Of a stretch of DNA of 64,000 nt, positions 53,501-64,000 are shown in pieces (the first letter of the stretch is position 1; the number at the start of each line of letters is the position of its first letter). The stretch comes from Rotaria socialis (taxonomy: Eukaryota; Rotifera; Eurotatoria; Philodinida; Philodinidae), in NCBI GenBank assembly GCA_905331475.1, contig CAJNYU010001722.1, positions 62,001-126,000 of the forward strand, given 5' to 3'. The position numbers and the translations under genes are program-made. Under the pieces are notes generated by a model. It did no database searches. It was not told where the DNA came from and was given only the letters and a program-made list of their open reading frames with translations.

Positions 53501-56500
53501 CACAGACAGCAAAGTATACCCCGCGAAAAACCCTTATGTCACAAAGTTCAAGTTATGCATGATGATTATCCGTGGTACCCAAGTCATTATACAATCGTCG
53601 ATGCCGAAACAAAATTCGCTCGATTATATAAAGAATTAAACGGCATAAATAAACAGCAGCAACTTTCGACGTCAACAGTTAATATTCAATCTGAACTCAA
53701 CGATAAACTTACAACCGATGAACCAGAATTTGACAACGAAAGACAACTAGGCAATGGTGGATTTCATGTTGTTCAACGTCGCAAGCGTGTACCATCATCA
53801 ACAACACAGTCGCAAGTCATACCGACAACAAACACAACGCTTAGTCCAGATATTGATTTAGAACCGGTCGTTCTTCATGGGCATCCAAGTGTGCCGATTG
53901 CAGCTACTCCTTTGATTTTCTCGCAACCTGAAGACTCGGTTAACAAGAAGAAAACTAAGAAGAAAAAGAAAGATAAACAAGAAACGATCTTATTTGATGC
54001 ACCTGAATTGATATCATCCGATGTTAGCAAACAAGAAAATGATAAATTACACTCTCAATCAGTTGACAGAGTTTCTTCACAAAATGATGAAACAATTGAT
54101 TCTTCTAGTGTATTGATACAATCTACAATTACCGAACAACTTTCGTCAATACCAATTAATTTAGATAAAGATGAGTCACTCGAGCAATTCAATGAAACTG
54201 TACAAATTCTCGATAATAAGCAAGAGCAAGTAACTGCACAGCAACCTGTAAAATCTGATTTGACAACTATTGATGATAACAATGGTTTTCTTTCTACGAC
54301 ACATCTAATATCAACTGTAGACGACAAAAAACAAGATGAATGTGTCGCGAAAAGTTCAGATCAAAAATTTCGAGTTACATATGATGACTATCCATGGTAT
54401 TCAAGTTATTATTCGTTGGCTGATGCTGAAGTGAAGTTTGCTCAATTATATAAAGTATTAAATTGCATAAATGAACCACAGCAATTATCTACGACAGCAG
54501 TTAGTAACCAGCTTGAACTTGACAACGCAAATGAGCAGGAAAATGATGGATTTCATGTTGTTCAACGTCGCAAGCGTGTACCATCATCAACAACACAGTC
54601 GCAAGTCATACCGACAACAAACACAACGCTTAGTCCAGATATTGATTTAGAACCAGTTGTTCTTCATGGGCATCCAATTTTACCGATTGCTACTCCTCCG
54701 ATTCTCTTACAACCTGAAGACTCGGTTAGCAAGAAGAAAACGAAGAAAAAAAAGAAAGATAAACAAGAAACAATCTTATTTGATGCACCTGAGTTGATAC
54801 CATCCGACGTTAACAAACAAGAAAATGATAAATTACAATCACAATTAGTAGAAAGAGTTCCTTCAAACAATGTCGAAACCATCCATTCTTCTAGTGTATT
54901 TACACAATCTACGATTACCGAGCAACTTTCTTCAATGCCTATTAATTTAGATAAAGATGAATCACCCGAGCAATTCAGTGAAACTGTACAAATTCTCGAT
55001 AATAAGCAAGAGCAAGTAACTGCACAGCAACCTGTAAAATCTGATTTGACAACTATTCATGATAACAATGGTTTTCTTTCTACGACACATCTAATACCAA
55101 CTGTAGACGATAAAAAACAAGATGAATGTGTCGCGAAAAGCGCGTGTCTAAATGTTGATGTTATGCCTGATTTCATCAATAAACAACAGCTTACTTCTAC
55201 TGAAGTTAATATTCAATCTGAACTTAATGAAAATGTCTCAACACAGGATCGTGCATTACAGAACTCAACGGAACAGAACGATGATGAATTTCATGTTGTA
55301 CAACGACGGAAACGTATACCATCATCAACAGCACGGACTCAAGGCGAAGTACCAACTACCGCAACTCTTAGTTCAGATATTGATTTGGAACCAGTCATTC
55401 TACATGGACATCTAAGTGTACCGATTGCCACTCCTCGAATGACTTCGTCAACTGTAGATACGGTTAGCAAGAAGAAACATAAGAAAAAGAAGAAAGACAA
55501 GCAGGAAACAATTATATTTGATGCTCCTGAATTCGTTCCGTCCGATAAATTGCAGTCTCAGTTCGTGGGACAACAATGTTCAACAAATATTGAAACAGTA
55601 GATTCTTCGAATGCTGTTCCTAAATCTGAAACTGTGATAGATGATGAATCGGTGATTGCAGAGCAAGTTTTGTTGATACCCATTAATTCAGAACAAGATG
55701 AATCCCACGAACATTTGAATGATATTGTGCAAACTCTCGACAAACAGCAAGATCAAATAATTCGACCGACACAACAATCTCTAATTGCTGATTCTACTAA
55801 TTATTCAAATCAATTGGCAAACGTCAATCATTCAGATGATCTTCTTTCTTCGGCACAGCCAACATCAGCTGTGGATAATGAAAAGCAAGACACTAAAAGT
55901 TCAAATCAAAATGTTCAAGCTATGTCTGATTTCATTAGTAATCAACAACTTCCTCCGGCAGCAGTTACTATTCAATCTGAACTTAATGAGATTGTCTCCA
56001 CACAGAATCGTTTATTAGACATCACAAGAGAGCAGGATAATGATGAATTTCATGTAGTACAACATCGTAAATGTATACCTTCATCAACAACACAGACTCG
56101 AAGTGAAATACTAACTACCACAGCTCTTAGTTCAAATATTGATCTTGAACCAGTAGTTCTTCATGGGCATCCAGATATACCAATCGTCACTCCTCCTATT
56201 GATTCACAAACCGTGAACGCAACTAGCAAAAAGAAGCATAAGAAAAAGAAGAAAAGTACCAAGGAAATATTCTTTGATGCACCTGAAATCTTACCATCAG
56301 ATATTAACAAAAGCCAGCAAAGCGATACCAGAAAATCTCAATCCGTAAAGAATCAATCTACATATGCCGATTCTTCACAAACTAGTCTGACGATAAAACC
56401 TGCATTTGTGCCATCAGAAATCTTCTCAACTCTAACTGGTGACGAACAAAAAGGAAAGGCTTTATCAAAGTCGAATGTTGCTAATGATGATGATGATGAT

Positions 56501-59500
56501 GATGATGGAAAGAATGAATTGACTTCTGACAATGCTTGTCAATCAATATCAACTCCTGTCAGAGCAGTTTTACACAATGTAAAACTTATTTCTAGTTCAA
56601 AAGTAGAACAATCAATAGATAATAGATCAAATGTGCAGCCATCACCATCGTCTGTAATAAAGACAAAAACAATAACGACTGTAGAGTCACCAAAAGAAGA
56701 CGAAGACAATGAAGGATTTCACCCAGTGCATTATCATAAACGAACACTGGCGTTACCAAAACCAGAGAAAACCACATCAGCATCAACAGTAGCTTCGAAA
56801 GAAACTCACAATGCTGATCTTGATTTGACAAGATCAGTTATTCATGAAAATCAAAATTTATCAATGCCATCAACTACTATCACCGATAATAAAACTCCAA
56901 AGAGAAAAAATACTAAACAAAAAAAGCGTAAACAAGAAGTAGCTTCTGCATCGAACGAACAAACGGCACATGAAGAAACTACTCCAATCTTATTCTCACC
57001 TATCATTAGAAATTCAGATGTACAACCGAAACCAACATTACCATCAATTGTGAACATTAAAAAAATGCCTTCACCTTCGGAAGACGACGAAGAAGAAGAA
57101 GATAATGAAGGTTTTCAAGTTGTAAAATATCGTAAACATTCGAATACAGCATCTCAATCGCGAAAAGTTCAACAATCATCTCCAAAAACAAAGAATTCAC
57201 ATGAACAATATTTTAATCGTAAATATCTGGGCCCCGCTGAACGCTATGATTCAGCATCTCGACCCATACCTCGTAATATTCCCCTTCGAAAAACTCTATC
57301 TAACAAAAGTAAACAAGATAGCTATCAAACATCAACTTTTACTGGCTCACCTCGTTCGGCGTCAACAGACAATCGCATTATCACATCAACGAGTGTTCCT
57401 AATAGTTTCAACAAACCTAAAGATATGAAACAAACAACTGAACAATTGAAACCAGTAAAAAACTTGCAAAATCAAACAATTATTAGTACAACACCTAAAC
57501 CACACCAATCATCTTCCACAGAACAATCAAGCAAACCGATCGTTCAAGAATATCACGCTTCGACACATACTGAAAAAAAGACTGGAATTGAAAAATCAAC
57601 AGTATTAAACATCCCTTCTACTAAAACTCACGGACCAAAGTTAATACAAGACGATGATAACGATGGATTTCAACTCGTACGCCATCAAAAAAATAAAACC
57701 TCAACAACAGCAAAACAACCAAAACTCACCTCACCCATTGATAAAAAGCCAACATTGACCTATGTTAAACAAGAGTTATCTACAATAACAACAAGTCCAC
57801 CAGTTGACATAGAACAAACTATTACTCCTCAGGAAAAATCGAAGAAATCAAAAAAGAACAAAGAACCTACTCCACCATCACCAATAACTCAAAATAGCTC
57901 CCCTATATCAATTACAAACGACGGTCAAGATCAAACAGCAAATAGGAATGTCCAAAAAATTCCTCAGCTGCCCATCAAAATCTCAAATCGTCTTTTTTCT
58001 ACTGAAGATAAAACAATATCAAAACCTATTACAAACGAAATCATTACTTCACAAGCGAATGAACAAGTACATCCTACAGATAATATTCAAAATCTTTTGA
58101 CCTCAACAATTTCAAGCCAAGAAGTATCTAAATCATCAAATGAACTTCCAGATGAAGCCGAACCAATTCACATATCTCAAACGTCCTCTCCTGATATTCT
58201 TCGGATATTAAATGAACCTGAAGAAGTCGTAATCAAAAAAAGTGCATCAACAGCAGACATCAAACATGAACAAATCAAAACTTCATCAAATGAAAAGCCT
58301 TCTCAGCGTCGAAAGAAACAATCACGCACAGTAACAAAAGCTGATGATACAAATGCATCACTTTCTTCAACTATCGCAACCATAGAACCTGATGATGATA
58401 AACAAAAATTGAATTCATCAACTGTTCAAAAATCTAAAATAATCGAATCCAAAGCAGCTCAACCACAAAAATCTCAACAAATCTCAACAAAGAAACAACA
58501 TATTTCCAATCAAAATTTTGAAAAAAACGAATTATTGACTACTGCTCCATCCCAATCAACTCCTCCTATGCAAGATAATAAACCTTATGAAGTAGCCAAC
58601 AGTAAACTAGATTTATTTTTGCCTGACTATATTCGTCAACAAATCAATACACGTCAAACAAGTTCGTCGCTCGTCGATAATTCAAATATGTCCTCGACAA
58701 CAATAACTTCATCCGATATGATTCAAAAGAGAAAACAACGAGCTAAAATGCTTACAAAAGATCATGAAGCTAAAAGTTTATTAACGAATGAATTCGATAC
58801 GACAAGCAATAATGAAAAAATCGCATCAACTGATTTTAAAAACGTTACAGACATCGATGAATTTATTATTCAAACTGATCAAACGAACAATGTTTCTTCT
58901 CAACAAAATATCGATAATATTCTTTCACGTGGTTTCAATCTCTGGCTGCACGAGGGTCAAGCATTATCACAACAAAAGGATAAATCGAAGTCTAATCGTA
59001 ATCTAACACACACACTGCAAAGTATTATTGTTCAACCTTTAGCAACCAATGACGATGTTAAAGATTCTTACACTACATCTCAAACTATGCAATCTATTTT
59101 TACCGCTGATGTACGTACAGAAAAAAGAATTCATATCAACAATGCCTATTTTATCAATCATCCTAAATCTCTTTCAACACCTTCATGCATAGAAAATCAA
59201 TCAAATGAAAAAAAATCTGATGATGATGATGATTCGAGAAAATATGATGAAGACAATGATGAGGATTCCACGAATGATCGACCCAAAAAACAACGTTTTC
59301 ATCAAGCTGATAGACACGTATTAACTAAAGACAAACGAAAAGTGAATTCTAATAATGATAATAATTTACAAATAAACTTTTCAACGGACGATGTGCAACG
59401 ATGTTTAGGCGAAGATTTTTATCATCAACTGGAAAATAATAACATAAATAATAATAATAATAACACAATTAATTTCGATGATTGGGCACATTTTCTCGAA

Positions 59501-59833
59501 CAACAGAATTCTCAACAAATCGAATCTAATTCACCAACATCATTAGAATGTTTCTATGCTGAAACACTTGATGACGATACTCTACTTTCGAATTCAGTAC
59601 CTAACAAATCTTCAGTTCCACATCAAAAGCCACGTTATGGAGATTTTTCAAAATCTGACCACGAAATAATAACACCTGAATCTATGACTAAACTCCCCTC
59701 ATGTAAATCTAAACCATCGGACACTTTTCGACGCTGGCGAAAACCTCAATCGATTACAAATCAATTTGACAACGACGATGAAGTATTCATATCGCATTCA
59801 GCTAATGGTCTCTGTCGACAAGTGACACCGTAA
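47593..59833 (+). CDS. Giant repeat protein with FHVVQRRKR / poly-Lys / DAPEFVP units (5 exons, 3745 aa)
   Basis: Exons: 47593-48322, 49150-49454, 49522-49685, 49741-50004 and 50059-59833. Phases agree (11238 nt) and the last exon is a 9.8-kb open frame. The start is ATG 47593 (MENRVSSSF). The N-terminus is acidic with a basic patch (KIKKRRIKRKRSK), followed by a short helix (AAQLLDEMRNLSSEIDSMI). Most of the protein is Ser/Thr/Asn/Gln-rich and disordered. From about 52154 to 56300 six long units recur. Each has a [DE]xFHVVQRRKR motif, SPDIDLEPVVLHGHP, a lysine run (SKKKHKKKKKDK) and an [IF]FDAPEFVPSD motif. Three more degenerate FxxV motifs follow (about 56717, 57109, 57664). Units 1, 3 and 4 are preceded by a YDDYPWYSSYYTIVDAETK block. 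The tail is acidic, then reads DTFRRWRKPQ. I do not recognise the family; nuclear or RNA-related localisation is suggested only by the basic patches. Confidence 0.85.
48595..48618. repeat. (AT)n microsatellite
   Basis: AT dinucleotide run in intron 1 of the giant repeat gene. Confidence 0.85.
52154..56300 (+). repeat. Six tandem coding repeats within the giant gene
   Basis: FHVV motifs begin at about 52325, 52890, 53760, 54549, 55287 and 56047, so units are about 570-870 bases. Two kinds of leader segment occur. Units 1, 3 and 4 carry the DDYPWY...VDAETK...LYK block (52154, 53558, 54380). Units 2, 5 and 6 carry a DFIxxQQ...VNIQSELNE block (about 52756, 55168, 55924). Units 3 and 4 are nearly identical in DNA for more than 100 bases from the FHVV motif onward, and again over about 190 bases after it, which points to a recent duplication or gene conversion. 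Confidence 0.9.
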
Positions 59834-60763
59834 TCATGAACAACCTTTCTTTTTGCCTATTCTGTTCTTTTGTTTTTGCTTTCCTTCCTTCTTATTTCAT
59901 TTTATCCATCTAGTCTATCAACATTATTTATTCTAGTGTACTAAACAGACAAGCATATCGATACACATGATTTGTACATTGGTTAACAGTTTAATTTTAT
60001 TCAAAACAGCACAAACAGTACTTTTAGATATGCTTCATAGTATTAATCTTAACTATTAGTATTTGATTCAATGAAATTCGGTGATCTTTTTCATAGGAAT
60101 AAATTGAAGGTCATCATGATGAATCATTCGTATCGCGTCATATTTCTATGGTATTCTATTCGCTTTTGCGTGTGCGTGCGGCATATGAAAGAATTTTAAA
60201 TGTTTTGTATTTATTTTGTTCTTCATTTGTTATGCACTTGTTTACTGCACATAGTGTTACACTTGTTTGTTTGTTTTCTTATGTTTTAAGTATAGTTGCA
60301 TTGATTAGATTAAATAAACGAGAATATCACTAATAAAAGTCATTAAAATGAAGCCTCATCATTACATCCAAAGGAGACTAAAACGAATTGTTGAATGAGT
60401 TATATAAAGCGATCGGATACGTCGGAACAGCGTAAGTCAGGTGCTAAGACACACGATGCTAGTATTTCTGTAAGAATAATAATGCTATTCCAAGTGGGAT
60501 TATATCTCGATACGAGCAGGGATGTTTGTCATTGTAGCTTTAATTGAAGAAACAGTTGTTCATGTCGATTGACCATGAACCATCTATTGATAATTACTAT
60601 CAGGACTGCTCCAATGTCTGATGGTACGAAAAATCGATAAGACTTCTTGAATACATCCAGAATAAAATATATTCAACTACTGTCGAATAAAATTTTCGAT
60701 TAGAACTGCATTTCAATCGTTGAGATAAATATTAATTGTTCAAGTTAAAAGATGTTTTTTCTA
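59834..60763. other. 3' UTR and intergenic region
   Basis: Downstream of the giant gene. Possible poly(A) signals are AATAAA at about 60100 and 60312. The ORF at 60148-60333 has the composition of UTR sequence. No gene is seen. Confidence 0.45.
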
Positions 60764-61649
60764 TCAATAGATCTCTGCTAATAATATAGCATTTGAAAAT
60801 TGCTCTGAAAAAGCAAGATGGTAAAGCATAGCATAGCATAGCCATTTTCCCGAAAATGAATTCTTTAGTTTTTCAGTATCTAAAAGTTCACCACCAACAT
60901 TTGCAGCACCGATAGCCAATGCAAATAGTTGCTTCATTAGTGACTCTTGTGGGGTCCCTATGGGAGATTGTAGGTTAAAGGATGAAACTATGTCTAAGCA
61001 TTCCACCATACTGATTAGAGCTAATTAAGTCAAAATGATAAAGTTAATCGACTCATCATGATAAATTTTACTAGATTTCTTCTTATCGATATTCAAACTC
61101 TTTGTTTTTAGACTATCGAACTAGAGCAGCTTGAGAAAAAAGAGAATGACTAGCAATACCATCATCTATAGAATCGTAAAAAAACAATAATTGTCTTTTG
61201 AAATTTATAATTTATGATCCCACAGATAAGAATACAGAAGAAAAAACAGATTTGTCAATGTCTACTCTTACACTATCAGTTTGGCAATTATAATTTCTGT
61301 ATTTCTCTTGTCGAATATTCTGGATAAATGGCTCAAGTAAACTTATTGATTTAAAGTAGCTTGATAATTATTTTTGACACACTTCATCAATAGAATCAAT
61401 CAAACTAGTAAGTCGTTGTAATGATACATCTGGCTTTTTAACATGACGTCCAAATAAATGCATATGCCAAGACTATTGGTAGTGATTAGAAGTAGGTAAG
61501 CAAGTTTGATGATGATGATGATGACAGCAGGCGGCAACAAATAATCGACAAACAATATTGCTGATCGATGGTTGCTGTGAATAAACAAAAATTTATTTAT
61601 TAAAAACCTCATGCCAATATACACGTACTCGTTTGATGATGTCTTTCAT
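60764..61649 (-). CDS. Unrecognised minus-strand gene of very small exons, possibly decaying
   Basis: Minus-strand pieces with splice-like borders line up in order. 61649-61608 reads MKDIIKRVRVYWHE. A piece from 61574 reads QPSISNIVCRLF and can splice at GTTGCC. 61472 to about 61383 reads SWHMHLFGRHVKKPDVSLQR and LTSLIDSIDE. A piece ending at 61272 reads LLEPFIQNIRQEKYRNYNCQ. 61165-61122 reads DDGIASHSLFSQAAL. 61020-60764 reads SLISMVECLDIVSSFNLQSP, then MKQLFALAIGAANVGGELL and AMLYHLAFSEQFSNAILLAE before the stop. The first intron would be only 33 bases. Phases do not all close, and reading straight through from exon 2 meets an in-frame TAG. It may be a real gene whose borders I have not fixed, or a pseudogene. 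The long last exon looks like a helical-repeat segment; family unknown. Confidence 0.4.
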
Positions 61650-62358
61650 TGTATGTACTTCTTAAATTTTCTTATTACATTATAATTATTACTAGTATAT
61701 TAGAAGAAGAAAAAGAAAAACTAATAAACCCCTTTACGGCAAAGTTATATTACGATCAGTAAGAATGTTCAAATGTCAAAGTATACTTCTGGCAGTTTTT
61801 GTTTTGTTTTATGGAACATCGTTCTTGTGTTTAGGTTAAATAGGAAAATAAATTTTCTATGTTATCTATTGTGTATATGCGTGTGCGTGGTTTGCTAGAA
61901 GAATCGATCACTCGATATTGCGTCATTGATTATTGATGTATTCGAGATATTTACTCCATACAGAAGAACATCATGTAGATTTTACAGACCAATGGATAAC
62001 ACTATAGAGTGAAGCTTAGGGCGAGAGAGAGAGAGAGAGAGAGAGGGAGCAAACGTTACTGCTCATATGCTTTCTTTTGGTGTTAACTATATACATTTTT
62101 TCTTCATCATTTATCTGCATATAACAATCTAATGATTATTCTTTTTTTCTACAAATCGACTACAGGCAAAAGAATGACAATCTCTAACGATACTCTCTTC
62201 TCGTCGCCTTTATTTCTCATGTACATACATAAGACTTGAATGTAGAAAAAAAATTGACAAAAGCGTCTTATCTGATTTCAAGTTTATAAGACAATGATAT
62301 CAAGTGATCGATTTCAAGTCATTGTTATTATTCTTTCTCATCTTACATTTGTTAAATA
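61650..62358. other. Intergenic region with (GA)n repeat
   Basis: Lies between two divergent genes (minus-strand exons on the left, HSPA12-like gene on the right), so it may contain both promoters. It has a (GA)n run at 62022-62045. No coding exon is seen. Confidence 0.45.
62022..62045. repeat. (GA)n microsatellite
   Basis: Uninterrupted GA run of about 24 bases upstream of the HSPA12-like gene. GA tracts in animal promoters can be bound by GAGA-type factors; no more can be said here. Confidence 0.85.
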
Positions 62359-64000
62359 ATGGAACCGAATGATATTATGATATTACCATCGATACTGTTA
62401 ACAAGTACACACTATGTTTTACGTGAAGAGACAATTTATACATATGACAGAGATGACAATAACAATACTGACGAGTTATCTGAGACAGGTAGGCAAAAAA
62501 AAACGAAAAAAAAAACGGAAAGATTTTTTTTTCTCTTTTCTCTTTGTTTGAATTGAGCAATCGATATAGGTGGTTTACACTCGTTCTCTAATCCGATGCA
62601 ATAGACAATGTCATTTGAGACAATAATGATTAGATGTATGCCTAAACAATTATTGTTAGAAAGAAGAAGAAGAAGAAGAAGAAAAAAGTGCGCAAGTGTC
62701 TCAAAAGGTTGACTGTGTTGTCTTTCTTTTTCTTCGTCTAATCCTTGCTTCCCGATCTTAATTATCTTCTTTCTCTCTATTAGTCATCTGATCATCATTA
62801 TCTTTGATAGCCGCAGAAAGAATTCGCTGCTGTGCGGTTACCATCAGACATATCATCTGATATGAACGGACGAGATCACCTTGCCGCCTCTACACGCATA
62901 TTGGATACTTATAAGAGGTTCATATTTTCTCTCTTGTATTCTGTTCTTTGTCAATATCATCAGAATAGTAGAACTGTAGAGCGATGCTGCCTCATTATCG
63001 TCTTCGATATACTTTTTCTAACGTTCGGTCGAGATACTACTCAGAGAGAAACAAAGTGAAAGGAAAAAGAATGAGATAGAATTGTACATTATTGAGTGGA
63101 ATAAACTTTTTCTTCGTCTTCTTCTTCTATTCTCTTCGTCGTGCGAACTAACGATCATTTGTCTCGCGCATCTTTTACATCTTTTTTTTTCTCTCTCTCT
63201 CTCGATATACTTCTCGAGTAATGTAACCGAAGATAAATGTTTATTTTATACGTTAAAGCTCACTAAGAAAAAAAAAGAAGACGAAGAAATCATTTTGCTC
63301 ATATATTGTACGATTACTAAAAAAAACACAATACTATGATCTCGTAGTTTAACAAATCTTAGTTTGATTGTAATTTTTATTCGTTAATTCCTTAAGAAAA
63401 TACTATCATGGGTAAGAAGAAATTGTTTTTATTAGAAAATCTTATTTGCTTTTTCTACTAGACACTTCCGAAACAATGAATATGGATTCATCTCGTCCAA
63501 TAAACATTTCTATTGAACGAAGCATGCCAGAAGCTTATCCCTATTCATCCTATGAACAAATTTCCACGGATCAAAAATATATTCCTTCAACGGCTGCTTA
63601 TGCTCAAGCGACTTATCCATCTCAATCTCAACCATCAGCCATTTATCATAATCGTCACTCTTTCAATCACATCACATCGGACGATTCTGGAAATGAATCG
63701 TCGATAAACTATCAGAAAAAAGCCAATTCACATTTTGTCGTTGTAGCAATCGATTTCGGTACAACCTTTAGCGGTTATGCATTCGCATTTACACGAGATA
63801 TTGATTCGATTTTAATGATGCGGAAAGTTGATGGCAATGATCCCGGTTCGTTCACTGTTTGCTTTGTTTTTTGACTGAAAAATCAATCTATAAACTATGA
63901 ATTTGATCTTTTTGATTAATAGGTGTAATTAATCAAAAGACGCCAACGACAATACTGCTAACACCAAATTTAGAATTTCATTCATTTGGATTTTTTGCAA
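62359..64000 (+). CDS. HSPA12-like Hsp70 family ATPase, 5' part (runs off the window)
   Basis: Exons 62359-62488, 63462-63845 and 63923 onward join in phase 1 each time. After a first exon starting [11 protein letters not shown] and a Ser/Tyr/Gln-rich, disordered leader of about 130 residues, the actin-like ATPase fold begins: [18 protein letters not shown] is the phosphate-1 loop in its HSPA12 form. It is followed by [18 protein letters not shown] and EFHSFGFF, which match the start of HSPA12A/B-type proteins. These are distant, non-canonical Hsp70s of the cytosol, expanded in several invertebrate groups (family knowledge). The leader is longer than usual. A further candidate exon at about 62821-62918 ([20 protein letters not shown]) has good composition but leaves in phase 2, which does not fit the next exon, so it is left out. 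The rest of the ATPase and substrate domains lies beyond the window. Confidence 0.8.

Noticed and set aside
54055-54882. Long minus-strand open frames within the giant exon
   Set aside because: They are antisense shadows of the repetitive coding sequence.

Overview
The window is AT-rich metazoan nuclear DNA. Genes are split by GT-AG introns from tens of bases to more than 3 kb, are widely spaced, and carry AATAAA signals near several 3' ends. There are no bacterial operons, rRNA genes, tRNA genes or CRISPR arrays that I can see. A calcium/calmodulin-type phosphodiesterase (PDE1), an HSPA12-like Hsp70, a SEA-domain membrane protein and several very long Ser/Thr/Asn/Gln-rich proteins all fit an invertebrate. 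The coding style and the HSPA12-type gene make me suspect a bdelloid rotifer, but that is inference and not proven by this window.

Layout, left to right (exon chains were built by hand from splice sites, with reading phase checked across every junction):
(1) 2.0-9.8 kb, +: a 608-residue basic, disordered protein in three exons. Its first intron holds a decayed pogo/Tigger-type transposon (about 2.95-3.77 kb). Its second intron holds a small antisense gene of three exons (6.49-7.26 kb, 83 aa).
(2) 10.9-23.55 kb, +: an 11-exon gene for a 1998-aa acidic, disordered protein with a coiled-coil C-terminal part.
(3) 24.65-25.23 kb, +: a possible two-exon small gene, or alternative 5' exons of PDE1. 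It is followed by a palindromic MITE-like patch at about 26.1 kb.
(4) 26.43-32.71 kb, +: PDE1, 15 exons, 629 aa, with the class I PDE metal-binding residues present. An interspersed repeat sits in intron 9.
(5) 33.98-34.95 kb, +: six exons, 234 aa, unrecognised. A decayed pseudogene-like patch follows at 35.2-35.85 kb.
(6) 36.7-39.87 kb, +: a membrane protein with one transmembrane helix followed by a SEA-like domain.
(7) 39.9-43.7 kb: no firm gene. It holds an element with inverted subterminal repeats around a broken coding remnant (40.69-41.22 kb) and an orphan exon at 42.1 kb.
(8) 43.76-46.30 kb, +: a 463-aa disordered protein with a textbook PAM2 motif for binding poly(A)-binding protein.
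(9) 47.6-59.83 kb, +: a 3745-aa protein, 9.8 kb of it in one exon. It carries six long internal repeats, each with an FHVVQRRKR-like motif, an SPDIDLEPV block, a poly-lysine stretch and a FDAPEFVP motif that looks like a variant PAM2.
(10) 60.76-61.65 kb, -: a set of small antisense exons of an unrecognised, possibly decaying gene.
(11) 62.36 kb to the window end, +: the start of an HSPA12-like Hsp70 gene.

The best candidate for something undescribed is the repeat protein of (9). Its repeated DAPEF[VIL]P motifs would make it a multivalent poly(A)-binding-protein ligand if they bind MLLE domains. It lies next to a second gene with a canonical PAM2 motif, so the two may touch the same mRNA-regulation pathway; that link is inference.
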